Assembly: GCF_019968905.1 (NCBI RefSeq)
Contig: NZ_CP079946.1
Location: forward strand, 3,348,001 to 3,412,000
DNA length: 64,000 nucleotides
DNA from: Corallococcus sp. EGB
GTDB taxonomy: Bacteria; Myxococcota; Myxococcia; Myxococcales; Myxococcaceae
Reading direction: 5' to 3'
The translations under genes were made by a program, and so were the position numbers. Every line of letters starts with the position of its first letter. Within the stretch, counting starts at the first letter, position 1. Below the pieces are notes generated by a model that worked only from the letters and a program-made list of their open reading frames with translations, was not told where the DNA came from and did not search any database. Below, one piece after another: positions 1 to 8,326 of the stretch.

Positions 1-99
1 GCTGATGAGCAGCTCCGGCGTGAGGGGGACCACCTCGTCCGGCGCGGCGGCGGTGGTGGTCACCTCTCGAGGAGACGGAGGTTCAGCGGGCCCGGTCAT
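1..99 (-). CDS. N-terminal fragment of a protein coupled to the TSUP permease (possibly DUF1634)
   Basis: Only the first 33 codons lie in the window; the gene runs off the left edge. Its ATG overlaps the stop of the TauE/SafE-type permease gene in an ATGA arrangement, so the two are probably translationally coupled. The visible N-terminus is proline- and threonine-rich (it begins MTGPAEPPSP) and reaches LTPELLIS at the edge, where a membrane segment could begin. Permeases of this family are often followed by a small DUF1634 membrane protein, which is my best guess. That identity rests on context, not on any visible domain. Confidence 0.5.
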   Translation of the reverse strand, partial: MTGPAEPPSPREVTTTAAAPDEVVPLTPELLIS

Positions 100-959
100 C
101 CGTGGATCCCCTTGGACAGCATCTCGTAAGACACCCACAGCAGCACGGCGACGAAGAGCATGCGCAGGGAGCCGCTCTTGAGCTTCGTGAGGTAGCGCGA
201 GCCCATGAACGCGCCCAGCGTGACGCCCACGCAGACGGGGCCGGCGATGAACGGATCGATGTCCCCCCGCGCGAAGTAGATGCCCGCGCTGGCCGCCGCC
301 GTGACGCCGATCATGAAGTTGCTGGTGGCGGTGGAGACCTTGATGGGCAGCCCCATGGCCAGGTCCATGGCCGGGACCTTCAGCGCGCCGGAGCCGATGC
401 CCAACAGGCCGCTCACCGTGCCCGCGACGTACATGAGCCCCAGGCCCACGAGCGGCCGGTGCACGCGGTAGGACACCTCGCCGCCGGCGGACACGTCGTA
501 GTAGCTGCCGTGCAGTCCCAGCCGGTCCGCGATGGCGTTGCGCGGCGGCTCCGCGCGGGGGCTGCCGTCCTCGCGCAGCTTGCGCAGCATCGCGAGCGCC
601 GAATAGGCCATCACCGCGCCGAAGAGGAAGTAGAGCGCGCGGCCGCCCACCATGCCCGCGAGCATCGCGCCCGACACGGCGCCCGCCACGGTGGCCAGCT
701 CCAGGAACATGGCCACGCGCATGTTGGCCAGGCCGTCGCGCACGTACGCCGCCGCCGCGCCGCTGGACGTGGCGATGACGGACACGATGGAGGCACCCAC
801 CGCGTAGCGGATGTCCACCTTGAGCACGAGCGTGAGGACGGGGATGAGGATGAGGCCACCGCCCAGGCCCAGGAGCGAGCCCAGGAGGCCCGCTCCCACG
901 GAGACACAGAGCACGATGGCGACGAAGTTGAACGGAGTGGCGTCCAAGACGGAGGCCAT
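96..959 (-). CDS. Sulfite exporter TauE/SafE (TSUP) family membrane protein
   Basis: This 287-residue protein is largely hydrophobic, with about eight predicted membrane segments. It has the two-half layout of TSUP permeases: the N-terminal half carries LLGSLLGLGGGLILIP and the C-terminal half carries the matching SGLLGIGSGALKVP. The glycine-rich GxGGGxxxxP-like motif in each repeat is the family signature. TSUP proteins move organosulfur compounds, sulfite or other small anions across the inner membrane; the substrate here cannot be read from sequence. The ATG at 959 precedes a membrane segment, and no better start is visible. The stop overlaps the next gene by 4 bases. Confidence 0.88.
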   Translation of the reverse strand: MASVLDATPFNFVAIVLCVSVGAGLLGSLLGLGGGLILIPVLTLVLKVDIRYAVGASIVSVIATSSGAAAAYVRDGLANMRVAMFLELATVAGAVSGAMLAGMVGGRALYFLFGAVMAYSALAMLRKLREDGSPRAEPPRNAIADRLGLHGSYYDVSAGGEVSYRVHRPLVGLGLMYVAGTVSGLLGIGSGALKVPAMDLAMGLPIKVSTATSNFMIGVTAAASAGIYFARGDIDPFIAGPVCVGVTLGAFMGSRYLTKLKSGSLRMLFVAVLLWVSYEMLSKGIHG

Positions 960-1054
960 CTTCCACCCGGCCCTCCCGCTTGCAAGCAGTTCACGCGGAG
1001 CCTGACTGGTTGCCCGCTCCGGACCATCCCGCGGTGCGAGGTGCTGCCGGACCC

Positions 1055-1312
1055 TCAACGTTGCTGGGGTGCGTCGGACGGCTTTCCGTCGTGCGAAGGG
1101 GCCTTGTCCGGAGGCTGAGGCAGGGGCCACCCCTGGAACAGCGGCCAGCCCCGGTAGGGATTTCCCTGGGCCGGCTCCTCGGCGGGCTCCGGGGGCTCTT
1201 GAGGGTGCTGGCCGGGGTGCGGCGGCGAGCGCAGCAGCACCCACGTCAGCACGATGCACAGAAGGCTCATGACGACGATGCTCCACGCGCGCGTGCGAGG
1301 CTCCAGCTCCAT
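1055..1312 (-). CDS. Small single-pass membrane protein coupled to the CLC gene
   Basis: An 85-residue protein with a short basic N-terminus, one hydrophobic segment (about residues 11-27, SIVVMSLLCIVLTWVLL) and a proline-rich hydrophilic tail. The ATG follows the TAG of the CLC transporter gene with no intervening base, so translation is probably coupled. I recognise no family. A single-span partner or accessory of the CLC protein is possible, but that is inference from position alone. It is short and could be a chance reading frame, but the coupling and the clean membrane segment argue for a real gene. Confidence 0.55.
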   Translation of the reverse strand: MELEPRTRAWSIVVMSLLCIVLTWVLLRSPPHPGQHPQEPPEPAEEPAQGNPYRGWPLFQGWPLPQPPDKAPSHDGKPSDAPQQR

Positions 1313-3079
1313 CTAGAAGCGCCCCCGCTTGAGCAGGTCGCCCTTGGAGAGCGAACCCAGCAGGCGCCGGCGCCCGTCCACCACGGGCAGCCGCTCCAGC
1401 TCCGTGTGGCCGAATCTCGAGGCCACCTCCGACAGCGACAGGTCCGGGGTGATGGCCTGAACGCTGGAGTCCATCACGTCCGCGGCCACGGTGGCCTGGA
1501 GCAGCGAGTGGTCCGGCAGGTGCCCCTTGAGCGCGTCCAGGGTGATGACGCCCAGCAGGCGCCCCTCCGCGTCGGTGACATACAGGTCCGCGCCCGCGGG
1601 CTGCTCCAGCAGCAGCACCACCACCTCGTCGAAGGTCGCGGACGGAGGCACGCGCTGCGTGGCCGGGGACAGCAGCGAGCGCACCCCTTCCTCCCGCAGC
1701 CAGTGCGGCACGGAGTCCGGCACGCGCACGTCGCGCTTCACGAGCACCGACGTGTAGAGCGACTCCGGCTCCAGCCGGCGGCTGACGACGGCGGCCACCA
1801 CCGCGGCGAGCATCAGCGGGAGGATGAGGTCGTAGTCGCCGGTCATCTCGAAGATCATCAGCACCGCGGACACGGACGCGTGCGTGGTGCCCGCGAGGAC
1901 CGCGCCCATGCCGAGCAGCGCATAGGCTCCGCTGGGCGCCGCGCCCCCCGGGAGCGCCAGCTCCACCACCCTCCCGAACGCGCCGCCCAGGAGCGCGCCG
2001 AAGAAGAGGGACGGGGTGAAGAGCCCGCCCGGCACCCCCGAGCCCGCGCACAGCGACGTCACCACCAGCTTCGCGAGTGGCAGGAGGAGCAGCAGCGCGA
2101 AGGGCAGCGTCCCGTGCAGCGCCATGTTCACGGAGTCGTAGCCGTTGCCCATGAGGTACGGCCCCGCGATGGCGGTGGCGCCCACCACCGTCATCGCCAC
2201 GAGCGGCATGAACGGCGTGAGCCACGACGGCAGCCTGTCCAGCAGGTCCGATGCCAGGTTGATGCCGCGCACGTAGAGCGCGGAGGCCCCGCCCACGAGC
2301 ACGCCCAGCAGGAGCGCCAGCACCAGCTCGCGCGGGTGGGTGAGGGCGTAGTGGGGGATGACGTAGCTGGGGTGGTCCGCGATGAGCGTGCGCGACACGA
2401 GCGTCGCCACCACGCACGACACGACGATGGGACCGAAGAGCTCCAGCGCGAAGCTGCCCAGCAGCACCTCCAGGCCGAAGAGCGCCGCGCCGATGGGGAC
2501 GTTGTACGCGGACGCGATGCCCGCCGAGGCGCCGCACGCCACCAGCACGCGCGCCTGGCCCGGACCCAGCCGCAGCCACCCGGACAGCGCGGAGCCGCTG
2601 GCCGCACCCGTCGAGAGCAGCGCGCCCTCTCGCCCCAGCGGCGCCCCCAGCGCCACCGCGAGGATGGACACGAAGCCGCGCAGGAGCGCGCGAGGGAAGG
2701 GCAGCCGGCCGGACTTCACCCAGATGGATTCGATGATGCCCGCGGTGCCGTGGCCGCGCAGGGGCTGGCCCACGATGAGGGACACCAGCGTCACCAGCGC
2801 GCCGCCCAGCACCGGCACGAGGAACCGCCGCCAGCCCGGCGACGCGAGCACGCCCTCCAGGAAGTGTTCAGTGCTGCTCTGCCAGAACAGGTGCTGGGTG
2901 AAGCGCAGCACCGCGAGCAGCGCCACCGCGCCCAGGCCGGAGATGAGCCCCACGCCCACCACCAGCACCCAGAAGCGCCGCTCCTGCCCCAACAGCCCCC
3001 GGAGCACCCGCCGCAGCCAGGGCGAGGGCTCCCCGGTCCTCAGGTCGGGATGTACGGCTCCGGATGCGGGTTCGGGCAT
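1313..3079 (-). CDS. CLC-family chloride channel/transporter with C-terminal CBS pair
   Basis: A 588-residue CLC protein. The membrane part carries the conserved GREGx segment at residues 149-153, with the gating glutamate (E151) present but alanine in place of the usual proline. It also carries the GxFxP-type segment GGLFTPSLFFGA. The usual GSGIP anion-site motif is replaced by GHGTAGI. Two CBS domains follow (VVDGRRRLLGSLSKGDLL lies in the last), so adenine nucleotides may regulate it. Such proteins are chloride channels or chloride/proton exchangers of the inner membrane. I chose the ATG at 3079 because GTGGAGG lies just upstream; a start 30 codons earlier adds an unconvincing basic leader. 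Confidence 0.9.
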   Translation of the reverse strand: MPEPASGAVHPDLRTGEPSPWLRRVLRGLLGQERRFWVLVVGVGLISGLGAVALLAVLRFTQHLFWQSSTEHFLEGVLASPGWRRFLVPVLGGALVTLVSLIVGQPLRGHGTAGIIESIWVKSGRLPFPRALLRGFVSILAVALGAPLGREGALLSTGAASGSALSGWLRLGPGQARVLVACGASAGIASAYNVPIGAALFGLEVLLGSFALELFGPIVVSCVVATLVSRTLIADHPSYVIPHYALTHPRELVLALLLGVLVGGASALYVRGINLASDLLDRLPSWLTPFMPLVAMTVVGATAIAGPYLMGNGYDSVNMALHGTLPFALLLLLPLAKLVVTSLCAGSGVPGGLFTPSLFFGALLGGAFGRVVELALPGGAAPSGAYALLGMGAVLAGTTHASVSAVLMIFEMTGDYDLILPLMLAAVVAAVVSRRLEPESLYTSVLVKRDVRVPDSVPHWLREEGVRSLLSPATQRVPPSATFDEVVVLLLEQPAGADLYVTDAEGRLLGVITLDALKGHLPDHSLLQATVAADVMDSSVQAITPDLSLSEVASRFGHTELERLPVVDGRRRLLGSLSKGDLLKRGRF

Positions 3080-3181
3080 GGCCTCCACACCTCTCCAATG
3101 TAGGGAGGCGGAGAGGGCCTTCCCGGGGCCGCGCGGAACTTCGCGGAAGGGGCTCGTCCAGCTGCCCACTCTCCGAACGGG

Positions 3182-4771
3182 CTACCTGACCTCCGGGTGC
3201 CTGGCCGGTCGGGCCTGCGTGCTCTTCGCGGGCTGCCGCGTCCCGGAATCACGGGGCGGCGCGTCCGGAGGCGCCTGGCCGGCCGGGTCCGCGCCGAGGC
3301 CCAGGTGGACGCCGGGCGGCGGCTTCTTCAGCACGGACTCCGAGCCCGTCGCGGGCTCCGGGGTGTCCGGGGCGAAGCGTTCCGCCAGCTCCGCCGCCGC
3401 GTCGCTCAGCTCGCGGTGCGCGACGATGGTGCGGTCCAGCGTCTTGCCCAGCCGGGTCGAGGTGTCGAAGGTCTGCCGTGATTCATCCGAGCCCGGCAGC
3501 GAGTCCTGGTACGAGAACGTGAGCGTCGCGTCCCGGCGCAGCGCGTCCAGCAGCCGGGCCAGCTGCTGTTGCAGCTCCGCGTCCTGCTCCGCGCGCGGGC
3601 GCTCCAAGAGGCCGCGCGGGCCTCCGAACCAGACGCGCCCCACCTTCCCGAAGCCCTCGTCCGCGGAGGTCAGGGGCAGGTCCTCCATCACGATGAGCGG
3701 GTACACGCGGCGCGGGAAGTCCTGGGCATACAGCGCGAAGAGCAGGGTGCCGTCCGCGCGCGGGAACACCGCCGCGGTGCGCGAGCCGAAGGGGAAGAAG
3801 GGCGTGGCGGACACCTCCGCGCGCTTCGCCACGCGCGCGCGGGCCAGCGCGTCCAGCGGCGTCGCGCCCTCCAGGGCGCGCTTGGGCGAGCGGCGCAGGT
3901 TGTTCATCAGGTCGCGCGCCTGATCAATGCCCACCACCACGTTGAGCGCGCTGCCTCGCGAGTAGCCCGCGTGGTAGACGCCCACCAATTCGAACTCGCC
4001 CGTCTTGCAGGAGATGGCCAGCACCGGCGACCCCGAGTTGCCCTGCGACAGGAGCGCGTCGATGACGAAGTCGTCGTGGTACCACTCCTTGTACTCGTCC
4101 CGGTCGTAGGCGGAGATGACCTTGCCCATGTTGGTGGCGTTGAAGACGCCCAGCGGGAAGCCGCGCACGTCCACCACGTCGCGCTCGCGCACGGCGGCGC
4201 TCTTGCCCACCTTCCACGGCATCACCGTCAGGGATGCCCGGGCCTTGATGACGGCCAGGTCCAGCTGCGGATCCACCACCGCCTTGGCCAGCGGGATGTC
4301 GTCGCGGTCGTACTGGTCCCCCTCGTTCTCCACGATGCTCAGGGCGTCCTTCACCCGCTTGCAGCCGCCGGGCACGCCCTCCACCGGGTGCGCGTCGCTG
4401 GTGACGTCCGGCCACTCCACCACGTGCTCGTTGGTGAGCAGCAGCGTCTCTCCGCCCTGCTGCCGGTACGCGAACGCGGTGCCGTGCGCCGTCACCGGCG
4501 TGCGCGTGCGGCGCACGTTGCCCTCGGCGCCGTAGGACAGGCACTCGTACACGGCGGTGCTGCGCACGCAGTACGTGTACTTCTTCTGCATGGCCTGCTC
4601 GAAGGCCCGTGCCTTGGGGGACAGCGCGCTGTAGCTGTCCGCGTACTCGCCCTCGCAGTACGGCGCGGCCGGAGACGCCTCCGCGGGCGGCGTCGTCGAG
4701 GAGGGCGCCTCTGCTCCGGAAGCGGCCAGGGACACCGCCACCACCGACAGTCCGACCATCCACCCGACCAT
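3182..4771 (-). CDS. Secreted trypsin-like serine protease
   Basis: A 529-residue protein with a signal peptide (hydrophobic core about residues 3-18, probable cleavage near ASGAEA). The chymotrypsin/trypsin catalytic triad is visible: H116 in TNEHVV, D171 in PQLDLAVIK and S246 in QGNSGSP. The C-terminal 250 residues match no family I recognise and have a proline-rich end. No PDZ domain is evident, so this is not a typical DegP. Export suggests a periplasmic or extracellular role, plausible for a predatory bacterium. The ATG at 4771 has GGGAGG upstream and begins the signal peptide; an earlier in-frame ATG would bury it. Its target is unknown. Confidence 0.85.
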   Translation of the reverse strand: MVGWMVGLSVVAVSLAASGAEAPSSTTPPAEASPAAPYCEGEYADSYSALSPKARAFEQAMQKKYTYCVRSTAVYECLSYGAEGNVRRTRTPVTAHGTAFAYRQQGGETLLLTNEHVVEWPDVTSDAHPVEGVPGGCKRVKDALSIVENEGDQYDRDDIPLAKAVVDPQLDLAVIKARASLTVMPWKVGKSAAVRERDVVDVRGFPLGVFNATNMGKVISAYDRDEYKEWYHDDFVIDALLSQGNSGSPVLAISCKTGEFELVGVYHAGYSRGSALNVVVGIDQARDLMNNLRRSPKRALEGATPLDALARARVAKRAEVSATPFFPFGSRTAAVFPRADGTLLFALYAQDFPRRVYPLIVMEDLPLTSADEGFGKVGRVWFGGPRGLLERPRAEQDAELQQQLARLLDALRRDATLTFSYQDSLPGSDESRQTFDTSTRLGKTLDRTIVAHRELSDAAAELAERFAPDTPEPATGSESVLKKPPPGVHLGLGADPAGQAPPDAPPRDSGTRQPAKSTQARPARHPEVR

Positions 4772-4957
4772 GGTGCCTCCCGCGTTGTCGTCGCCTGAGG
4801 TGTTGCTAAGGACCGGACCGCCCGCGTGCATCCGTGCGTGCGGGAGGCCAGGCGGATTTCGCGGTGCGAAAAGCCCGCTGTCCGTCAGAAGTGACGGCGA
4901 GCGTGTCCATTCCCCAACGGGCAAGCCCCACGCGAGCGCACCCGGTGGGCGCGGGCC

Positions 4958-5908
4958 TCACCCGTCCAGGTCGTTGAGCGCGTCGGGAGGCAGCGGCGAG
5001 GCGCCGGTCACCGTGCCGTCCAGGTCCAGGGGCAGCGTGGAAGGATCCACCTCTGGCGGGGGGCTGTTCTCGAAGGGCGCGGCGAGCGCGGGCCGCGCGC
5101 CCCCAGCCCCCGGAGGCGGACGCAGGACGGGCCCCGGCGGAGGCAGCCCCGAGTGCCGCCGCGCGGCCTCCATCAGGGCGTTGTGGTGGCGGTACCGCGC
5201 CTCCACGAGCTTGTGGATGAGCAGCGGACCGCCGGGCACGCGGCGCGCGGTGAGGGCCTGGGTGGCCTTGCGCACCGGGTAGCGCACGCGGCGGATCTGC
5301 ACGCGCCAGCCCTTGGGGGTGAAGGTGAAGACGCCGTAGGCGGGGCGCAGGTCGCCGTCGCGCGGAATCCCCGCGCTGGCCACGTCCGCGATGAGCATCC
5401 GGCCCACGCGCCGCCGGTAGGGGAAGTGCAGGTGCCCGAAGGCGCACGCGGCCGCGTCCAGGTGCGTGAAGAAGCGCCGCACCGCGTGGTCGTCCAGCGT
5501 GGGGTCCAGCGACTCCTCCAGGTTGCGGGGGTTCGCGTGGCAGATGAACAGGTCCTGCCCCTTGCGCGGCGTGTAGCGCAGGGAGAAGGGCATCTGCCCC
5601 AGCTGCTGCAGCAGCGCGTCGCCCAGCTGGTCACGCGTCCAGCGCAAGAGCTCCGTCTTCCAGTGGTCGCGCTCGCGGTACGCGCCGCCCAGGTAGTTCC
5701 CGGCGAGGTACGCGTCCGTGTTGCCCATGATGAGCGCGTGGCACTTGCTGAAGAGCAGCTCCACCGTCTCGCGCGGGTGCGCGCCCCGCAGGGCCAGGTC
5801 TCCGGCCGCGACGATGTAATCCGGCGCCACCGATTTGGTGATGTCGTCCAGCACGGCCTCGCAGGCCGGAAGGTTCCCGTGAATGTCCGCGAGGATGGCG
5901 ACCCGCAT
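4958..5908 (-). CDS. Metallophosphoesterase (calcineurin-like)
   Basis: A 316-residue protein opening with ILADIHGN (D-x-H motif), then AAGDLAL (GD), MGNTDAYL (GNxD) and, later, CHANPRNLEE and CAFGHLHFPY (GHxH-like). These are the metal-ligand blocks of calcineurin-like phosphoesterases. The C-terminal 100 residues are basic and proline-rich and look like an appended tail. It is the last gene after a PhoB-type regulator and PhoR-type kinase, which suggests a phosphate-related job, but the substrate cannot be inferred. Start is ambiguous: the ATG at 5908 follows GGGGGC, and another ATG at 5920 would add four residues. Confidence 0.85.
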   Translation of the reverse strand: MRVAILADIHGNLPACEAVLDDITKSVAPDYIVAAGDLALRGAHPRETVELLFSKCHALIMGNTDAYLAGNYLGGAYRERDHWKTELLRWTRDQLGDALLQQLGQMPFSLRYTPRKGQDLFICHANPRNLEESLDPTLDDHAVRRFFTHLDAAACAFGHLHFPYRRRVGRMLIADVASAGIPRDGDLRPAYGVFTFTPKGWRVQIRRVRYPVRKATQALTARRVPGGPLLIHKLVEARYRHHNALMEAARRHSGLPPPGPVLRPPPGAGGARPALAAPFENSPPPEVDPSTLPLDLDGTVTGASPLPPDALNDLDG

Positions 5909-5921
5909 GGCCGCCCCCATC

Positions 5922-7283
5922 CTAGCCCGTCGCCGCCGTCGGGCCAGCCGCCGCGGGTAGAAAAATGACAAAGGTACTGCCCGCGTTCGGCTGGCTCTCC
6001 ACCTTCACCTCGCCGTCCATCGCGCCCATCAGATGCTTCACGATGGAAAGGCCCAGCCCCGTGCCGCCCATGTCCCGGCTGCGCCCCTTGTCCACCCGGT
6101 AGAATCGCTCGAAAATCCGGGAAAGATGCTTGGGCTCGATTCCCACGCCTGTGTCGCGCACGCGCACGACGCACCGGCCGCCCTCGTACTCTCCGTCCAC
6201 GTCCACCCGGCCGCCCGCGGGCGTGTACTTCACCGCGTTGTCGAGCAGGTTGAGGAGCACCTGCTCGATGGCCCGCCCATCCCCCAGGGCCACCAGCCCC
6301 GGCGGCACGTGCAGGCCGATCTGTTGGTTCTTGCCCTCGGCCTTGGGGCGCACCCCTTCCGCCGCCCGGGAGACGGCCAGGGCCAGGGGCACCTCCGTGC
6401 GCTGGAAGGTCATCTCGCGCGCCTCCAGGCGGGAGAGCTCCAGCAGGTCCTCCACCAGCTCGGAGAGGCGCTCGGACTGGCGGTGGATGATCTCCACCAT
6501 CTTCGGGGCCACCTGGGTGTCCTGGAGCGCGCCGCCCTGGAGCGTCTCCGCATAGCCGCGGATGGCGGTGATGGGGGTGCGCAGCTCGTGGGAGACGTTG
6601 GCCACGAAGTCCTTGCGCACCTTCTCCAGCCGGCGCAGCTCGGTGACGTCGTGGAAGACGGCGGCGCTGCCGGGCAGGTCTCGGCTCACGGGCGTCACGC
6701 GCACGGCCAGGGTGCGGGAGAACAGCCCCTCGAGCGTCAGCTCCAGCCGCGTGGAGGCGCCTTCGTGGCAGGCGCGCGCCACCGCGTCATTGAGCGCCTC
6801 GTTGCGGATGAGCGCGAGCGGCCGCTGGCCCACGATGGCGCCGTTGGCGGGCCGGAGCATCTCCGCGAGCGCATCGTTGTGGCGCACCACGGTGCCCTCC
6901 GCGTCCGTCACCCACAGCCCCTCCGCCATGCCGTCCAGCACGGCGGTGAGGATGCGCGCCTCCTGGTTGAGCGCGGCGGCGCGCATGGACAGCTTGTCGT
7001 CCAGCGTGTCGATGGCGTCTTCCAGCTGCGCCAGGTCGTCCGTGCGCTCCAGCTTCGCGGGCGGCGCGACGTCCATGCCCGCCGCCAGCGACTGCGTCTT
7101 CTGGGTCAGCGCGCGCAGCTGCCGTTCCATGGCCACGCGGCTGGTCCCCAGGGCCAGCGCGGAGCCGGCCAGCGTGACGAGCCCCGCGGCGAGCGCGCCC
7201 GCCGGGTGCCCGAAGACGACGAGCAGCGTCGAGACCAGGACGGGCGGGACGAGCAGCGACAGGAGCGTGAAGCGCAGGGGCAT
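5922..7283 (-). CDS. PhoR-type sensor histidine kinase (PAS, HisKA, HATPase)
   Basis: A 453-residue kinase. Two N-terminal membrane segments (about residues 5-25 and 30-48) are separated by a very short loop, so there is almost no periplasmic sensor. A HAMP-like region follows, then a PAS domain (about 110-215), the dimerisation/phosphoacceptor box with H232 in VSHELRTPITA, an N box (LLDNAVKYTP), and G boxes DTGVGIE and GGTGLGLSIVK. This is the PhoR layout. It lies 7 bases downstream of the regulator gene, so the two form one operon and presumably a cognate pair. The signal, phosphate or otherwise, is inferred from family resemblance; no pst or phoU genes are in view. Confidence 0.92.
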   Translation of the reverse strand: MPLRFTLLSLLVPPVLVSTLLVVFGHPAGALAAGLVTLAGSALALGTSRVAMERQLRALTQKTQSLAAGMDVAPPAKLERTDDLAQLEDAIDTLDDKLSMRAAALNQEARILTAVLDGMAEGLWVTDAEGTVVRHNDALAEMLRPANGAIVGQRPLALIRNEALNDAVARACHEGASTRLELTLEGLFSRTLAVRVTPVSRDLPGSAAVFHDVTELRRLEKVRKDFVANVSHELRTPITAIRGYAETLQGGALQDTQVAPKMVEIIHRQSERLSELVEDLLELSRLEAREMTFQRTEVPLALAVSRAAEGVRPKAEGKNQQIGLHVPPGLVALGDGRAIEQVLLNLLDNAVKYTPAGGRVDVDGEYEGGRCVVRVRDTGVGIEPKHLSRIFERFYRVDKGRSRDMGGTGLGLSIVKHLMGAMDGEVKVESQPNAGSTFVIFLPAAAGPTAATG

Positions 7284-7290
7284 GGCGGCC

Positions 7291-7971
7291 TCACGGAGGG
7301 CTGAGCTTGTAGCCCACGCCGCGCACGGTCTCGATGATGTCGCCCGCGGGGCCCAGCTTCTCGCGCAGGCGCTTGATGTGCGTGTCCACGGTGCGCGTGT
7401 GGATCTCCGCCTGGATGCCCCAGACGTCGGACAGCAGCACCTCGCGCGTCTGCACGCGGTCGCTCCTCTCCAGGAGCGTGCGCAGCAGGCGGAACTCCAG
7501 CGCGGTGAGGATGACCTCCTCGCCCTTCACCCGCACCTGGTGGCGCGACGTGTCCAGGCTGATGTCACCCGCGGCCAGCACCGCGGCGGGGCCTTCCTCC
7601 GCGTCCGCGCGGCGCAGCACCGCCTTCACGCGCAGCAGCAGCTCGCGCACGGAGAAGGGCTTCACCACGTAGTCGTCCGCGCCCAACTCCAGGCCCTGGA
7701 TGCGGTCCGCCTCCTGGCCCTTGGCGCTGACGATGACGACCGCGGCCTTCTTCATCTCCGGGTCGTTCTTGAGCATGCGCAGGACTTCACCGCCCGCCAC
7801 GTCCGGCAGCATCAGGTCCAGCAGCACCAGGTCCGGGGGGTGGGCCCGCGCCCGGGCCAGTCCGCCCGCGCCGGTGTTCGCCGTGTCCGTCTCGAAGCCC
7901 GCGGCGCGGAGGTTGTAGTCGACGAGTCCGGCCAGGTCCTGCTCGTCCTCGATGATGAGGATGCGCGCCAT
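7291..7971 (-). CDS. PhoB/OmpR-type DNA-binding response regulator
   Basis: A 226-residue two-domain regulator. The receiver domain has the acidic pair in IIEDEQD, the phosphoacceptor D52 in LLDLMLP, and the conserved lysine in VVKPFS. The C-terminal winged helix has the family pattern LTALEFRLLRTLL, TRTVDTHIKRLREKLG and VRGVGYKL. It is first in the operon with the PhoR-type kinase. A perfect 10-bp direct repeat with an 11-bp period lies 68-88 bases upstream of the ATG, the spacing bound by PhoB/OmpR dimers, so autoregulation is likely. The ATG at 7971 opens the receiver domain exactly as in the family. Confidence 0.93.
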   Translation of the reverse strand: MARILIIEDEQDLAGLVDYNLRAAGFETDTANTGAGGLARARAHPPDLVLLDLMLPDVAGGEVLRMLKNDPEMKKAAVVIVSAKGQEADRIQGLELGADDYVVKPFSVRELLLRVKAVLRRADAEEGPAAVLAAGDISLDTSRHQVRVKGEEVILTALEFRLLRTLLERSDRVQTREVLLSDVWGIQAEIHTRTVDTHIKRLREKLGPAGDIIETVRGVGYKLSPP

Positions 7972-8038
7972 GAAGGTGCTCCCGCGAAGGGGATGGAATG
8001 CGTGGCGTCCCGTAACAGATTCGTTCCGGTGGGCTCGG

Positions 8039-8060
8039 GACATCCATGTGACATCCATGC
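8039..8060 (-). promoter_or_regulatory. Direct repeat resembling a PhoB/OmpR-type operator
   Basis: GACATCCATG occurs twice (8039-8048 and 8050-8059), offset by exactly 11 bases. PhoB-family dimers bind direct repeats with this period. It lies 68-88 bases upstream of the start codon of the PhoB-type regulator, a suitable place for autoactivation. A weak -10-like TGTTAC can be read on the minus strand at 8012-8017. The repeat is plain in the sequence; its function as an operator is inference. Confidence 0.5.
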
Positions 8061-8268
8061 GCCAGGCCCGCCTGTCCCCCCACCAGCGCGCCCGGGGGCG
8101 GGGGCGGGAGCGGCTGGCCCCGCGACGGCAGGGCGGGCCGCAACCCGAGCCCCCGGACGCAGGGTGCGCCCCGCCAACCCCGGGCAGGGGGGGCGCATCA
8201 GATGGAAAGCTACCAGCGCGGTGTTGAATGGATCCACGCGGCACGGCGTGGGAGCCCAACCCGGCGTG

Positions 8269-8297
8269 TTGACTGACGGGGGGAGTCCCTCTATGTT
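8269..8297 (+). promoter_or_regulatory. Sigma-70-type promoter for the yceD-rpmF-plsX-fab operon
   Basis: TTGACT (8269-8274, 5 of 6 consensus positions) and TATGTT (8292-8297, 4 of 6) are separated by 17 bases. The predicted start of transcription is near 8304, giving a leader of about 23 bases before the yceD ATG. It is the best match to a housekeeping promoter that I see in this window. Confidence 0.65.
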
Positions 8298-8326
8298 GCG
8301 CGCCCTTTTGCCGGGAAGCCTTGTAG

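Larger units (their letters stand above)
7972..8326. other. Divergent regulatory region between the phoB-type and yceD genes
   Basis: This 355-base gap separates two divergently read operons and holds no convincing gene. Frames through it have no start with a ribosome site and no family similarity. It contains an 11-bp-period direct repeat on the regulator side and a good sigma-70-like promoter on the yceD side, listed separately. The middle (about 8070-8260) is GC-rich sequence with several short inverted repeats; I see no further specific element in it. Confidence 0.7.

Noticed and set aside
980-3103. A 707-codon plus-strand frame opposite the CLC gene
   Set aside because: Composition is that of a shadow frame, and the minus strand encodes the CLC and CBS motifs.
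4800-4850. GC-rich hairpin upstream of the protease gene
   Set aside because: It needs two G-U pairs, has no T run, and lies far from the preceding stop; ordinary GC-rich sequence explains it.
7972-8326. Possible small genes in the divergent gap
   Set aside because: No start has a ribosome site and no product looks like a known protein; the gap fits a regulatory region.
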